Below are positions 9,161-17,574 of a DNA stretch of 61,127 nt, piece by piece. The notes beneath the pieces are model-generated. The model worked only from the letters and a program-made list of their open reading frames with translations. It ran no database searches and was not told the DNA's origin. Positions within the stretch are counted from its first letter, which is position 1. Every line of letters begins with the position of its first letter. The position numbers and the translations under genes are program-made. This DNA is from Ignisphaera sp. (lineage in GTDB: Archaea > Thermoproteota > Thermoprotei_A > Sulfolobales > Ignisphaeraceae): contig JAVYNU010000010.1 of the NCBI GenBank assembly GCA_038735125.1, positions 1 to 61,127 on the forward strand, read 5' to 3'.

Positions 9161-9676
9161 TGTATTTCCAAATGAGTTTAGATATGCAATCTCCTTGAGA
9201 TCCTTCCTAGGCTTTGGAGATGGCGATTCTGCTGGATACCCAACTGCAAGCATTGAAACCGGTATATAGTTAGCTGGCAAGTTAAGTATTTTCTGAATAT
9301 CTTCAACATTTCTAAGCGTTTGCAGCCACACAGTTCCAAGACCATATGCATGCGCAGCCAGCATTATGTACATTGTCGCATTTGCACAGTCAACATGATA
9401 AGAATCGGGCGAAACATCCCTATTACATGCTACTACTATACCCATTGGCGCCTCCTCTAATGGATACGTCCATCGATGGATCTTTGCGAGTTTACTCTTG
9501 ATCTCAGAATCGGAAACGACAATGAATATCCATGGCTGTCTATTTCCAGCACTTGGAGCATACCTAGCAACATCTAGAATCCTCTTCACAACATCTAGAG
9601 GAACAGGATCCTTCTTAAACCTCCTTATACTTCTTCTCGTCAGCAAAAACTTTATAAGAGTTTCCGTCTCTGACAT
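9152..9676 (-). CDS. Nitroreductase family protein
   Basis: A compact FMN-dependent nitroreductase-fold enzyme of about 174 residues. Family landmarks are RRSIRRFKKDPVP near the N-terminus, which contacts FMN phosphate, APSAGNRQPW, and a late GLGTVW followed by the AVGYPAE turn. These flavoproteins reduce nitro compounds, quinones or flavin-type substrates with NAD(P)H; the natural substrate is unknown. ATG 9676 is preferred over the in-frame TTG 9688 because GGTGGT sits 5-8 nt before the ATG and overlaps the TTG. Confidence 0.85.
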   Translation of the reverse strand: MSETETLIKFLLTRRSIRRFKKDPVPLDVVKRILDVARYAPSAGNRQPWIFIVVSDSEIKSKLAKIHRWTYPLEEAPMGIVVACNRDVSPDSYHVDCANATMYIMLAAHAYGLGTVWLQTLRNVEDIQKILNLPANYIPVSMLAVGYPAESPSPKPRKDLKEIAYLNSFGNTLQ

Positions 9677-9764
9677 TATAACCACCAATACTATCTGCTA
9701 AAGCCTAGAAATAAAAGCTTATGTTTAGCCAAATATATTCAGAGAAGAATAGGTGTAGGTTGTT

Positions 9765-10145
9765 TTGAAAAAGAAAAGTGTTTTTGCATCTGCTGACGGT
9801 GTTAGAATAGCCACTGAAATAGATAGTGTTGAGAGAACAGCTTTCTATAACATTTACGGGTTGGATGTTTGCACGTCTAAGTACAGAATGATAAGACTTC
9901 TAGATCTTCTGAATAGTCTTAGAGCATATATAGCATTGTATAAAACGCCTAGTAGAAGATTCGATAGTGGCTGTGTCACGATCTTGAGCGAGGACTCTGT
10001 TGGCTGGGAAATTGTGAAAAAACTCTGCAAAGAGAAGGGGCTTGAGAGTGATGAGGAGTGTGTTCAACATGTTCTAGACATAGTAACACAGCTTATACGT
10101 GATATAGTATCTTTTCAGTGGATAGAAATTGGCTCAGATAAGTGA
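9765..10145 (+). CDS. Conserved-looking hypothetical protein
   Basis: A 126-residue soluble protein with a TTG start and a weak upstream TAGGTTG. The C-terminal two thirds is predicted largely helical (WEIVKKLCKEKG, VLDIVTQLIRDIV). No motif is recognised. It ends 7 nt before the LysE-family gene, whose ribosome binding site (GAGGG) overlaps its stop region, so the two are probably cotranscribed. Confidence 0.55.
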   Translation: MKKKSVFASADGVRIATEIDSVERTAFYNIYGLDVCTSKYRMIRLLDLLNSLRAYIALYKTPSRRFDSGCVTILSEDSVGWEIVKKLCKEKGLESDEECVQHVLDIVTQLIRDIVSFQWIEIGSDK

Positions 10146-10151
10146 GGGCCT

Positions 10152-10799
10152 ATGGATCCTCTGGTCTCGCTGGCCATACAGACAATTATAGTGACACCCT
10201 CTGGCGCTCTAAGCCCTGGCCCTCTAACAGTGGCAACAATGTCTATTGGTGCAAAAAGTGGTTGGAGAGGTGGTGCCTTAGTGGCTTTTGGGCATATGCT
10301 GTTTGAGCTTCCATACGTTGTTCTACTCACTGCAATGTTTAGCAAAGTGGAAGAGGTTCTCTCAAGCTCTGTAGGCGGAGTTATAGCGGTTAGCGGAACA
10401 ATAATAATACTGTATTTTGCGTACATGCTACTAAGAGACTCCATAAAAGGCTTTAAGATGGGCAATAGCCAAAAGCGTGACTATGGCAACCCGATTGTCG
10501 TTGGCTTTCTCTTCACAGCTCTAAACATATTCTTCTTGATGTGGTGGATAAGCATAGGAATGTCGCTTATCTCATCCATAGCCTCTCTAGGACTCTCATC
10601 GATTCTCGTTATGTATCCTGCCCACGTCTGGATGGACTTCCTTTGGCTGGCTACAGTAGCTGAGGCCACTAGAAGAGGGTCTAGATTCCTTGGCGAAAAA
10701 GGCTATAGAGCTTTGCTGGGAGCCTTCGGCATTCTACTAATACTGTTCTCCTTCAACATCATTATGAAGAGGTTTCTTGGAATGGGAATAATGCCCTAA
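10152..10799 (+). CDS. LysE/RhtB-family exporter
   Basis: A 215-residue integral membrane protein with about six hydrophobic helices. The N-terminal region carries the family-typical SPGPLTVATMSIGAKSGW pattern near residues 22-40 (a helix followed by a G-x-R/K-x-G turn). LysE/RhtB proteins export amino acids or related small metabolites across the cytoplasmic membrane, but the substrate is not predictable here. It follows the 126-residue hypothetical gene closely. Confidence 0.8.
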   Translation: MDPLVSLAIQTIIVTPSGALSPGPLTVATMSIGAKSGWRGGALVAFGHMLFELPYVVLLTAMFSKVEEVLSSSVGGVIAVSGTIIILYFAYMLLRDSIKGFKMGNSQKRDYGNPIVVGFLFTALNIFFLMWWISIGMSLISSIASLGLSSILVMYPAHVWMDFLWLATVAEATRRGSRFLGEKGYRALLGAFGILLILFSFNIIMKRFLGMGIMP

Positions 10800-10855
10800 A
10801 CACTTATAACCTCTCTCAAGACTCGCTAAATACTGACAACAGGTGATGAACGTTT

Positions 10856-12004
10856 GTGGAGCTTGAGGAAACACATGTAACACCATGGGAAGCAGAGGCC
10901 TTTGTAGATTATGACAAGCTTGTAAAGATATTTGGGGCAAAGCCTCTAACAGATAAAGAGGCTTCTATGCTAGCAGAGGTTGCTGGGGAAACCCATTCAA
11001 TGGTGAGGAGAAGAGTCTTCTACTCTCATAGAGATTTTGACATCTTTCTAGAGGTCTTTAAATCTGGGAAAAGATGTGCTCTGTACACAGGTAGAGGACC
11101 TTCTGGGCACACCCACCTTGGGCATATACTGCCATGGATTTTCACAAAATGGCTACAGGATAGACTTGGTCTAGAGCTTTTCTTCCAGATGACTGACGAT
11201 GAGAAATACTGGCATGGGGACTTGGGCTCTCTAGAGGAGTTCAACAGTCTTGCATATGAGAATATACTGGATCTAGCTGCTCTAGGGCTTGACCCGGCAA
11301 AGACTCATGTGATAATAGACTCGGAAGACATCGGGTTTCTCTACCCCATTGCAATAAGAGTTGCAAAGAAAATAACCTATTCAACGCAGAGAGCTACATT
11401 CGGATTTACAGACTCTACGAATATTGGAATGATATTCTATCCAGTTCTCCAAATGTCTGTAGCGTTTTTGCCAACGGAGCTTTACCAAGAGCATGTAATG
11501 GTCTTGATCCCTGCTGGGATAGACCAAGACCCCTACTGGAGAATTGCAAGAGATATTGCACCATCCCTAAACTATCCAAAGCCAACACAAATACACAACA
11601 AGCTTCTTCCAGGTCTTGGAATAGGCGGCAAGATGTCGTCTTCAAAGCCAGAGACAGCTGTATACACCACAGACCCACCTGAAATAGCGATGCAAAAAAT
11701 TATGAGGTCCTATACAGGAGGTCAGCCAACAGCAGAGCTGCAGAGGAAATATGGTGGCAATCCAGATGCCTGTCCAGTCTACAAAATGTATGAAATGTTA
11801 TTTGAAGATGATGACAAGAAACTCTTGGAGAGATACCATGCATGCAAAACTGGTGCACTACTCTGTGGAGAGTGTAAAAAAGAGCTGGCAGAGAGGGTGG
11901 CAAAGTTTCTTAGAGATCACCAAGAGAAGAGGAGAAGAGCTGTGGATCAAGTGGAGAAATATCTAATCAGACACAAATTTGATGTCCCAAAGATCAGAAG
12001 GTAG
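10856..12004 (+). CDS. trpS: Tryptophan--tRNA ligase, archaeal type
   Basis: The 382-residue class I aminoacyl-tRNA synthetase joins tryptophan to tRNA-Trp. The HIGH-type motif is THLGH within GPSGHTHLGH (about residue 81) and the KMSKS-type loop is GGKMSSSKPE (about residue 260), both placed as in archaeal and eukaryotic TrpRS. Gly-rich substrate-site segments such as IPAGIDQDPYWR follow the family. GTG 10856 is preceded by AGGTGATG at 7 nt, an excellent ribosome binding site. The tRNA-Trp gene is also in this window, about 38 kb away. Confidence 0.95.
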   Translation: MELEETHVTPWEAEAFVDYDKLVKIFGAKPLTDKEASMLAEVAGETHSMVRRRVFYSHRDFDIFLEVFKSGKRCALYTGRGPSGHTHLGHILPWIFTKWLQDRLGLELFFQMTDDEKYWHGDLGSLEEFNSLAYENILDLAALGLDPAKTHVIIDSEDIGFLYPIAIRVAKKITYSTQRATFGFTDSTNIGMIFYPVLQMSVAFLPTELYQEHVMVLIPAGIDQDPYWRIARDIAPSLNYPKPTQIHNKLLPGLGIGGKMSSSKPETAVYTTDPPEIAMQKIMRSYTGGQPTAELQRKYGGNPDACPVYKMYEMLFEDDDKKLLERYHACKTGALLCGECKKELAERVAKFLRDHQEKRRRAVDQVEKYLIRHKFDVPKIRR

Positions 12005-12410
12005 ATTCAAGCAGAACTACTATTTCCACAGCGTCGTCGTCAGATAGCCCAAGCCTCTTTCTAATACATTCACTTGATATAAGCTCTACAACGCTAACAT
12101 CATGCACAGTTTTCGCGGATCTCACTATATACGACTCCATCTTGTCTGAGTTACCACTCTTTGCTATGTAGCATTTCCACACATATACATCTGCTAGACC
12201 GTTGAACGGCGGTTTTATTATTGCGTAGGGCTTTGTGTTATAGATGAACACTATTTTGTGTATAGACTCTTTGTCAAGCAGTACATTTAGTGTTCCTGGG
12301 AATGGTTTAAAGCCAAGCGTCTTCTCTATCTCCATGCTATATATCTCAACATATTTCCTCCCCTCGCCAATACCTTTAACTACTTTTCCTCTAAGCTCTA
12401 CCATCTCCAT
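11994..12410 (-). CDS. ribK: CTP-dependent riboflavin kinase (archaeal RibK, DUF120)
   Basis: The 138-residue protein matches the archaeal riboflavin kinase core: GKVVKGIGEGRKYVE, then GFKPFPGTLNVLLD, and a C-terminal LGLSDDDAVEIV similar to the family's LGLxDGDxV end. The enzyme uses CTP rather than ATP to phosphorylate riboflavin to FMN. It is the catalytic domain alone, without the winged-helix found in some archaeal RibK. Its 3' end overlaps the convergent trpS by 11 nt. ATG 12410 lies about 24 nt from a TATA-like box on the minus strand, which suggests a leaderless or nearly leaderless message. Confidence 0.88.
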   Translation of the reverse strand: MEMVELRGKVVKGIGEGRKYVEIYSMEIEKTLGFKPFPGTLNVLLDKESIHKIVFIYNTKPYAIIKPPFNGLADVYVWKCYIAKSGNSDKMESYIVRSAKTVHDVSVVELISSECIRKRLGLSDDDAVEIVVLLESTF

Positions 12411-12427
12411 ATCGCTTCATTGCATCA

Positions 12428-12455
12428 TTTATATAAGCATAAAGCTTAAATCTTT
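12428..12455. promoter_or_regulatory. Shared divergent promoter region between ribK and the nucleoside phosphorylase
   Basis: Two TATA-like boxes lie in the 60-bp divergent gap: ATTTATATAAG (12428-12438) and GCTTAAAT (12443-12450). The first is about 24 nt from the ribK start on the minus strand. The second is about 26 nt from the TTG/GTG start of the phosphorylase gene on the plus strand. Both distances fit archaeal TATA-to-start spacing. Confidence 0.5.
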
Positions 12456-12472
12456 GCATGGTCTAATTTTTC

Positions 12473-13207
12473 TTGGTGAGAAGATTGACCGGGCCTATAC
12501 ATATAAAGGCTAGGAGAGGGGATGTTGCAGAGAGGGTAATAATTGCTGGAGACCCTGCAAGAGTAGACCAGGTTGCTAAAATGCTTGAGAATCCTAGGAT
12601 AGTTAATACGAATAGGGGTTTCACAATATATACTGGCTCATATAAAGGCGTTCCAATATCTGTTGCTGTCCATGGCGTTGGTCATCCATCCTCTATGCTG
12701 GTTGTTGAAGAGTTGGCAATGCTGGGAGCAAAGGTTGTTGTCAGATTTGGCACTTGTGGGGCGATGGTTAAGGGGCTTAGAATAGGCGATATAGTTATCC
12801 CAACAGCTGCTGCCTACTACCCTGGGGGTGCGTTCTACCAGTATCTAAAAGAGAATGTGTGCACAGCAACAGCGCCGAGCTTCGAGGTTCTGAAGATCCT
12901 TGTTGAAGAGACTCAGAAGGTTGGTGTAAACTATGTTCTAGGACCTGTCGTCAGTAGCGATGCTTTCTATGCTGAGGACCCCGAGTTCGTTAGGAAGTGG
13001 ACGAGCAGAGGTGTTGTAGCTGTTGAGATGGAGTGTGCAGGTCTCTTCATGCTGGGCGCCATGAGAAATCTGAAGACAGGAGCACTACTAATGGTTAGCG
13101 ACTCTCTCGTAGAGGAACTTGGCTTTGCATCAGCTGAGGAGCTGAAAGGCTATGTTGATAGGGCGGCTAGAATAGTTTTAGAGGCTCTTACAAGGGTTAG
13201 CGTATAA
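12473..13207 (+). CDS. Purine/uridine nucleoside phosphorylase (PNP/UDP family)
   Basis: The 244-residue phosphorylase splits nucleosides with phosphate into free base and ribose-1-phosphate. Signatures include GDPARVD (phosphate site, about residue 26), VRFGTCG (about 92), and VAVEMECAGLFMLG (about 178), which holds the ribose-binding Met-Glu. Members are hexameric cytosolic enzymes. In archaea with type III RuBisCO, such enzymes feed ribose-1-phosphate toward ribulose bisphosphate; that link here is inference, supported only by the RuBisCO gene 12 kb away. The start is TTG 12473 or GTG 12476. Confidence 0.88.
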   Translation: MVRRLTGPIHIKARRGDVAERVIIAGDPARVDQVAKMLENPRIVNTNRGFTIYTGSYKGVPISVAVHGVGHPSSMLVVEELAMLGAKVVVRFGTCGAMVKGLRIGDIVIPTAAAYYPGGAFYQYLKENVCTATAPSFEVLKILVEETQKVGVNYVLGPVVSSDAFYAEDPEFVRKWTSRGVVAVEMECAGLFMLGAMRNLKTGALLMVSDSLVEELGFASAEELKGYVDRAARIVLEALTRVSV

Positions 13208-13208
13208 C

Positions 13209-13529
13209 CTATGCAATTCTTAAAAGAATGTTGCAACTCTTCAAAGTCTTATAAACAATGTCGGCGATTTTAACAACATCCTCAGCTTTTTCACCCTCGA
13301 CATGTATCTGAATAACAAATTTTATTGATACCCCGATAAGTGTATGTGAAAGCTGATGCGAGGCTTCAACTGGGATTACCTTCACCAAGACATTGTTAGA
13401 TGCACATGCAAATGAAGTTTGAGATCCTGTACAACCCCCACCTAGCTCTATTCCCTCTCTAAGCTTTGCTATGCACATCTGCTCCTCAGGCAAACCTTGT
13501 AACGAGGCTTCTATAACAATCCTAAACAT
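13209..13529 (-). CDS. Hypothetical protein
   Basis: A 106-residue soluble alpha/beta protein read from ATG 13529, convergent with the phosphorylase and separated from it by 1 nt. A Gly-Gly-Gly-Cys-Thr-Gly turn around residue 31 and a long strand-helix C-terminus (FVIQIHVEGEKAEDVVKIAD) are visible. The shape (strand, helix, strands, helix) is loosely like KEOPS subunit Pcc1 but I see no decisive motif, so I leave it unnamed. Divergently upstream is the herA-nurA pair. Confidence 0.55.
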   Translation of the reverse strand: MFRIVIEASLQGLPEEQMCIAKLREGIELGGGCTGSQTSFACASNNVLVKVIPVEASHQLSHTLIGVSIKFVIQIHVEGEKAEDVVKIADIVYKTLKSCNILLRIA

Positions 13530-13623
13530 GGCTACAAAAACCTTCTGGCGTTTTAATTTCCGCTTTATTTAATATGCAATCCCCTTTATAACTCTTCTCT
13601 TCAGTTTTGCATGCTTAGATAAT

Positions 13624-15291
13624 ATGATAGTATATTTCCATATTAGGCATACAACCTTTTATCCTACAAACTTTCGCTTTGCTCTCAAAAATATTAGCAC
13701 ATTAATATCTCAAACCTCTTGGTTGATATGCTTGTGGAGTTGGAATCCTAGGGATATTGGTAGACTTGTCGGTGTCATAACATCTGGTGCTAGGGCTTCT
13801 CTGGCACCTGTTAGAATATCTAGAGATGCGATGGACTATGTGAAGGATGAGATGCTGGCAATAGTGGATGATTTCCTAGAGGGTAGGAGGTTTCTCGGAG
13901 TATTTAAGAGTGGCACTAAAAAGGATCTTGCTATAGATGCTAATGCACTTCCAACAGTTTTCGACCCTGGGAAAAGCCATAGCTTCTCAGCACCTCTCAT
14001 GCATAGCTATGTCGAGATTATAGGGGAGATAAGCCCTGGTGGTGGAATATTTCTGAGTTTCGCTATTCCAAGACCTGGTAGCCATGTTTATACGGTTGAG
14101 GGGGGAGATATATTATCAGGTATACTAAAGCTTCCCCAGGGACTTTTCATAGGTTATCATAAGTTCGCTAATCTCGAGATAAATGTCAATCCAATTGCAT
14201 TAGACTATCACATAGCTGTTTTAGGTGCAACAGGATCTGGAAAATCTAGATTAGTGAAAGCAATTATAGAAGAGGTTTTGAGGAAGACACCAAACTATAG
14301 AATAATAATATTTGATCACACAGGTGTTGACTACGCTGACTCGTCTAGGTGGATAGGCTTTGAAAGCTCAATATCAGTTATAGACTCTTCAAATATTGTT
14401 CTAGAGCCAGATGTTATAGCTGATATAATTGTTGATCAGATGGGTTTGAGGAGATCCGAGTACCAAGATTATGTCTATGGGGCTGTGATAGAGTATATTA
14501 GGGGTGTTGTTGAGGAGCTGGAAAATCCATTGCAACAGGCAAAGACAAGGAGTTTCGGGAGAAGAAATGGGGATATAGAGCTTGGGGAGTTGCTGAAAAA
14601 GTATAGAGAGTTCAGCTCAAAGGGGTTGTTCAAATGGGACTTTAAACAATTTGTCAAGGTTCTCGAAACATATCTGCAAGCTATGAATGCTAGACAACAA
14701 ACAGTTGAAAAAATGAGGCTATTGCTATACACAAGGGTTGGCAAGGCATTTTTCGAGCAAAACCTGTCTAGAAGATCAACAGTTGTTGATGATGTTGTCG
14801 CAGATCTTTTCAACAGCACAAAGAAGGTTGTAATAATCGATTTATCGACAGAAGTAGAGTATGCTGCTAAGAATGCTATTGTATATCAATTTGTTAAGAA
14901 GATCTGGGACACTATTCTATATAGGAGGAGTAGAGCCAACATAATCGCTGTTGTTGATGAGGCTCACAACTATTGCTGTGCCTATGGATGTGAGCCTGCC
15001 AAAGACATTATTGCTAGGACTAGTAGAGAGGGTAGGAAATGGGGATTCGGACTAATCCTATCATCGCAGAGAGTCATAGATCTTGCACCAGAGATTAGAG
15101 GAAACATAAACACTGTTTTCTTCTCGCGTATGCAGACATCTGGAGACTATAATGAGTTGAGGAATTGGCTTGAGGGTGTGGAGTATATGGAGTATACACT
15201 TCCACTTCTATCGCCAAGAGAATTCTTCTTCACAGGGCTTGGCAATCCACTTAGAAGACCGTTGCTGGTGAGGGTCAGGGATGTTGCATGA
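13624..15291 (+). CDS. herA: HerA-type bipolar DNA helicase/translocase
   Basis: The protein is up to 555 residues. An N-terminal barrel-like region begins near IGRLVGVITSGARA (about residue 44). The HerA/FtsK-type ATPase core has Walker A GATGSGKSRL (about 201), Walker B IAVVDEAHN (about 445) and the SREGRKWGFGLILSSQR arginine-finger region (about 463). HerA forms a hexameric ring that pumps DNA and works with the nuclease NurA in end resection. ATG 13624 sits about 35 nt after a TATA-like CTTTATAAC; in-frame TTG codons at 13723 and 13732 are later alternatives. It overlaps nurA by 11 nt. Mre11 and Rad50 are not adjacent, unlike many archaeal HerA-NurA loci. Confidence 0.85.
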   Translation: MIVYFHIRHTTFYPTNFRFALKNISTLISQTSWLICLWSWNPRDIGRLVGVITSGARASLAPVRISRDAMDYVKDEMLAIVDDFLEGRRFLGVFKSGTKKDLAIDANALPTVFDPGKSHSFSAPLMHSYVEIIGEISPGGGIFLSFAIPRPGSHVYTVEGGDILSGILKLPQGLFIGYHKFANLEINVNPIALDYHIAVLGATGSGKSRLVKAIIEEVLRKTPNYRIIIFDHTGVDYADSSRWIGFESSISVIDSSNIVLEPDVIADIIVDQMGLRRSEYQDYVYGAVIEYIRGVVEELENPLQQAKTRSFGRRNGDIELGELLKKYREFSSKGLFKWDFKQFVKVLETYLQAMNARQQTVEKMRLLLYTRVGKAFFEQNLSRRSTVVDDVVADLFNSTKKVVIIDLSTEVEYAAKNAIVYQFVKKIWDTILYRRSRANIIAVVDEAHNYCCAYGCEPAKDIIARTSREGRKWGFGLILSSQRVIDLAPEIRGNINTVFFSRMQTSGDYNELRNWLEGVEYMEYTLPLLSPREFFFTGLGNPLRRPLLVRVRDVA

Positions 15292-16510
15292 AGATGAAGA
15301 GATTTCTGGAAAATCAATAGAGCTCACAGACGAAAACCCTGAGTTGACAACGGCTCTAGTTGAGGCTGCAAAGGATATTGTAAGCAAGGTCTATGCTAGT
15401 TATGCTAAGCCTGCTCTAGAGAATAGGGATAAAATTAGAAGATTTCTCGAGATTAGGAGGTTCCCTGGATCCGCAGAACAGGGTGGTAGAATAGTCGTAG
15501 CTGTTGATAGTACATGGAGCAAACCAACACTAGAGGTAGTGTCCGGAGTCTTCGGCGTTATAGTCTCTGGATATGTTGTTGTCGGCCCAAGTGGCACCTC
15601 ATCATATGAGATATGCAGGGTATCATCGATCGTTGGAAACAGCGAGAAATATGTGAATACAGCCATAGAAGTTTATGCAAAGACTTTAGAGTATGACACA
15701 GCTTTAAAGGCCCTAGATAAACATAGTTATGCTGATATGGTTATGCTTGACGGCTCTCTCTACTTCTCTACCCGCCCTTCGTTCTTTAACCCAGCTAAAC
15801 ATGTCGATGAGAGTTGCCTAGAAAATATCAAAGAAATCGACGAGCTCATATCTATAGGGTCATCAAAGTTGTTGAGGTTATTTAAAAAGGCATCTGATCT
15901 TGGAATACCTGTAGTTGGAGTTGTTAAAAGGGTTTCAAGCAGGTTTATAGCATCCTATATCGAGGAGCTTGACAACGAGCTTGCTAGGCTATTGAGGAGA
16001 CTAAATGACAAGGTTATACTTAGCTATGTTCTTGAGCCAGGAGAATTCACTGTTATAAGCAGCTATCTGGATATATTTAAGAAGCATCTCAACATAATGA
16101 AAAGATCGTCAAAAGCATCAAAACAGAAAAGGATACAAGCAATACTGGATGTGCTTGAAACGTGTTCGAGTGGAAAAGCTGTTGATGAATTAAAGAATCT
16201 CTGTGATGTTATGAGAGAAACTGCTATAGTCTTCTACAAACCGGTTAGCGATATGGTATATCCCCAGGCTATAAGACTAGATGTGTATCCAAGGTCAAGA
16301 ATAGAAGAAGTCATAGAATATGTAACGCATAACACATCTCAAAATGCTGTACCAATACCAATAGACTATGCTGATAGATTCATAAGACTTGAAACAGCAT
16401 CGTTGAAGAGACTGTATAGACTCATCATGGCATATGGTGCTGAGGCTGGAGGCGATGCACAAATAGCACTTGGTTTAACAAATCCTCAGAAAAGCTATTT
16501 ATTTACCTAA
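15281..16510 (+). CDS. nurA: NurA-domain 5'-3' nuclease
   Basis: The 409-residue protein has the NurA pattern. The first catalytic aspartate motif is VVAVDST (about residue 70), then MLDGSL (about 156), and a VGVVKRVSSR basic motif lies around residue 210. A charged linker occupies residues 245-300. NurA is the Mn-dependent nuclease partner threaded through the HerA ring. GGTGAGGG precedes the ATG, and the start overlaps the last codons of herA, so the two are cotranslated. The C-terminus ends with LGLTNPQKSY, similar to other NurA ends. Confidence 0.85.
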   Translation: MLHEDEEISGKSIELTDENPELTTALVEAAKDIVSKVYASYAKPALENRDKIRRFLEIRRFPGSAEQGGRIVVAVDSTWSKPTLEVVSGVFGVIVSGYVVVGPSGTSSYEICRVSSIVGNSEKYVNTAIEVYAKTLEYDTALKALDKHSYADMVMLDGSLYFSTRPSFFNPAKHVDESCLENIKEIDELISIGSSKLLRLFKKASDLGIPVVGVVKRVSSRFIASYIEELDNELARLLRRLNDKVILSYVLEPGEFTVISSYLDIFKKHLNIMKRSSKASKQKRIQAILDVLETCSSGKAVDELKNLCDVMRETAIVFYKPVSDMVYPQAIRLDVYPRSRIEEVIEYVTHNTSQNAVPIPIDYADRFIRLETASLKRLYRLIMAYGAEAGGDAQIALGLTNPQKSYLFT

Positions 16511-16683
16511 ATACCGATAAACATTATCTGCTCACAACTGCCTTGGGTATGCAATAACAAATCTAGTATCTGTTTATATAATTAGTATACTGGCTCTATG
16601 CCAAATCTTCATATTATATTATGCTCTAGGAAACATAGAGTTTTTATTTTTCCACAATAATATACTTTGAGGTGACATAATCA

Positions 16684-17574
16684 TTGATCAGAGCACTACC
16701 CTCTTTGCTTCTTATAGCATTATTTGTGTTGTTCATAGCTGGCACAAGCACAAGTGTTACCGGTGTAGCTTCTTTAAAACCCCTTACACACATTTATATA
16801 GACTCTAACGGTATTGCCCATGTAAGAATAGAGATGAGTTTAAGCATTGGTGTAAACACTGTTGTCCTGCCTGTGGCGCCTGTTATTGAGACTATCACCG
16901 TCGTTTTAGGCGGCCAAGAGTTGCCGTTTCTCTATGACGATAAATCAAATACTCTCTATATAGTCTCAACAGTCAATGCAAGTTGTGTTGTTGACTATGT
17001 GGCGAATGTTAGTATTAAGGATAACGTCTTTTCCCTTTCTCTATCTAGGGAATATGTGTACAGATTGTATCTAGCCCCGAACATAATTTTGCTAACTGTG
17101 CCAAACAATATTTCCTATTATGGCTACGTCAACAACTCTATACTCTACATAGAATTCTCAGACGAGCCCACAATAAATTATATTGTTAAGGAGCCTACAC
17201 AATCACAACAATTTACTACCCCAGCAACTGCGCCAAAAACCTTTCAACCATTGCCACACATCGTCTTCATAATCATTGGTGTGGCACTAGGAGCAGCCGC
17301 GCTCTTCATACTCTATCTGTATATGTCTAGAGCTAGAAGTAGAGGAGAAAGAGAGTTGGAACTTCTAAGCGATATCGATTTAGCTATTCTGAAAAGCCTT
17401 GAAAAAAGAGGTGGATCGGCACTTCAATCAGAGTTGCAGAAAGACGTTCCTGTTCCGAGAACCACGTTGTGGAGGCATGTGAAAAAACTTGAGAAGCTTG
17501 GCTATGTGAGGATAGAGAAGGTTGGGTTGCAAAACAAGGTGGTTTTAGTTAAGAAACCTCGCTCGAGCTCTTAA
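16684..17574 (+). CDS. Membrane-anchored winged-helix transcriptional regulator
   Basis: The domain order of this 296-residue protein is clear. A signal peptide or first helix (residues 5-28) leads to a beta-rich extracellular domain (about 30-165), a Thr/Gln/Pro-rich linker, one membrane helix (about 195-217), then a cytoplasmic winged helix-turn-helix (about 228-290) with LKSLEKRGGSALQSELQ and TLWRHVKKLEKLGYV. This one-component layout would pass an outside signal directly to DNA. Related proteins exist in haloarchaea and crenarchaea with unknown ligands. TTG 16684 is preceded by GAGGTGAC at 7 nt. The 3' end overlaps the convergent moaD-moaE fusion. Confidence 0.8.
   Translation: MIRALPSLLLIALFVLFIAGTSTSVTGVASLKPLTHIYIDSNGIAHVRIEMSLSIGVNTVVLPVAPVIETITVVLGGQELPFLYDDKSNTLYIVSTVNASCVVDYVANVSIKDNVFSLSLSREYVYRLYLAPNIILLTVPNNISYYGYVNNSILYIEFSDEPTINYIVKEPTQSQQFTTPATAPKTFQPLPHIVFIIIGVALGAAALFILYLYMSRARSRGERELELLSDIDLAILKSLEKRGGSALQSELQKDVPVPRTTLWRHVKKLEKLGYVRIEKVGLQNKVVLVKKPRSSS

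Noticed and set aside
10115-10465. Minus-strand frame inside the LysE-family gene
   Set aside because: It is antisense to a clear membrane transporter with a good start; its hydrophobic pattern mirrors the real gene.
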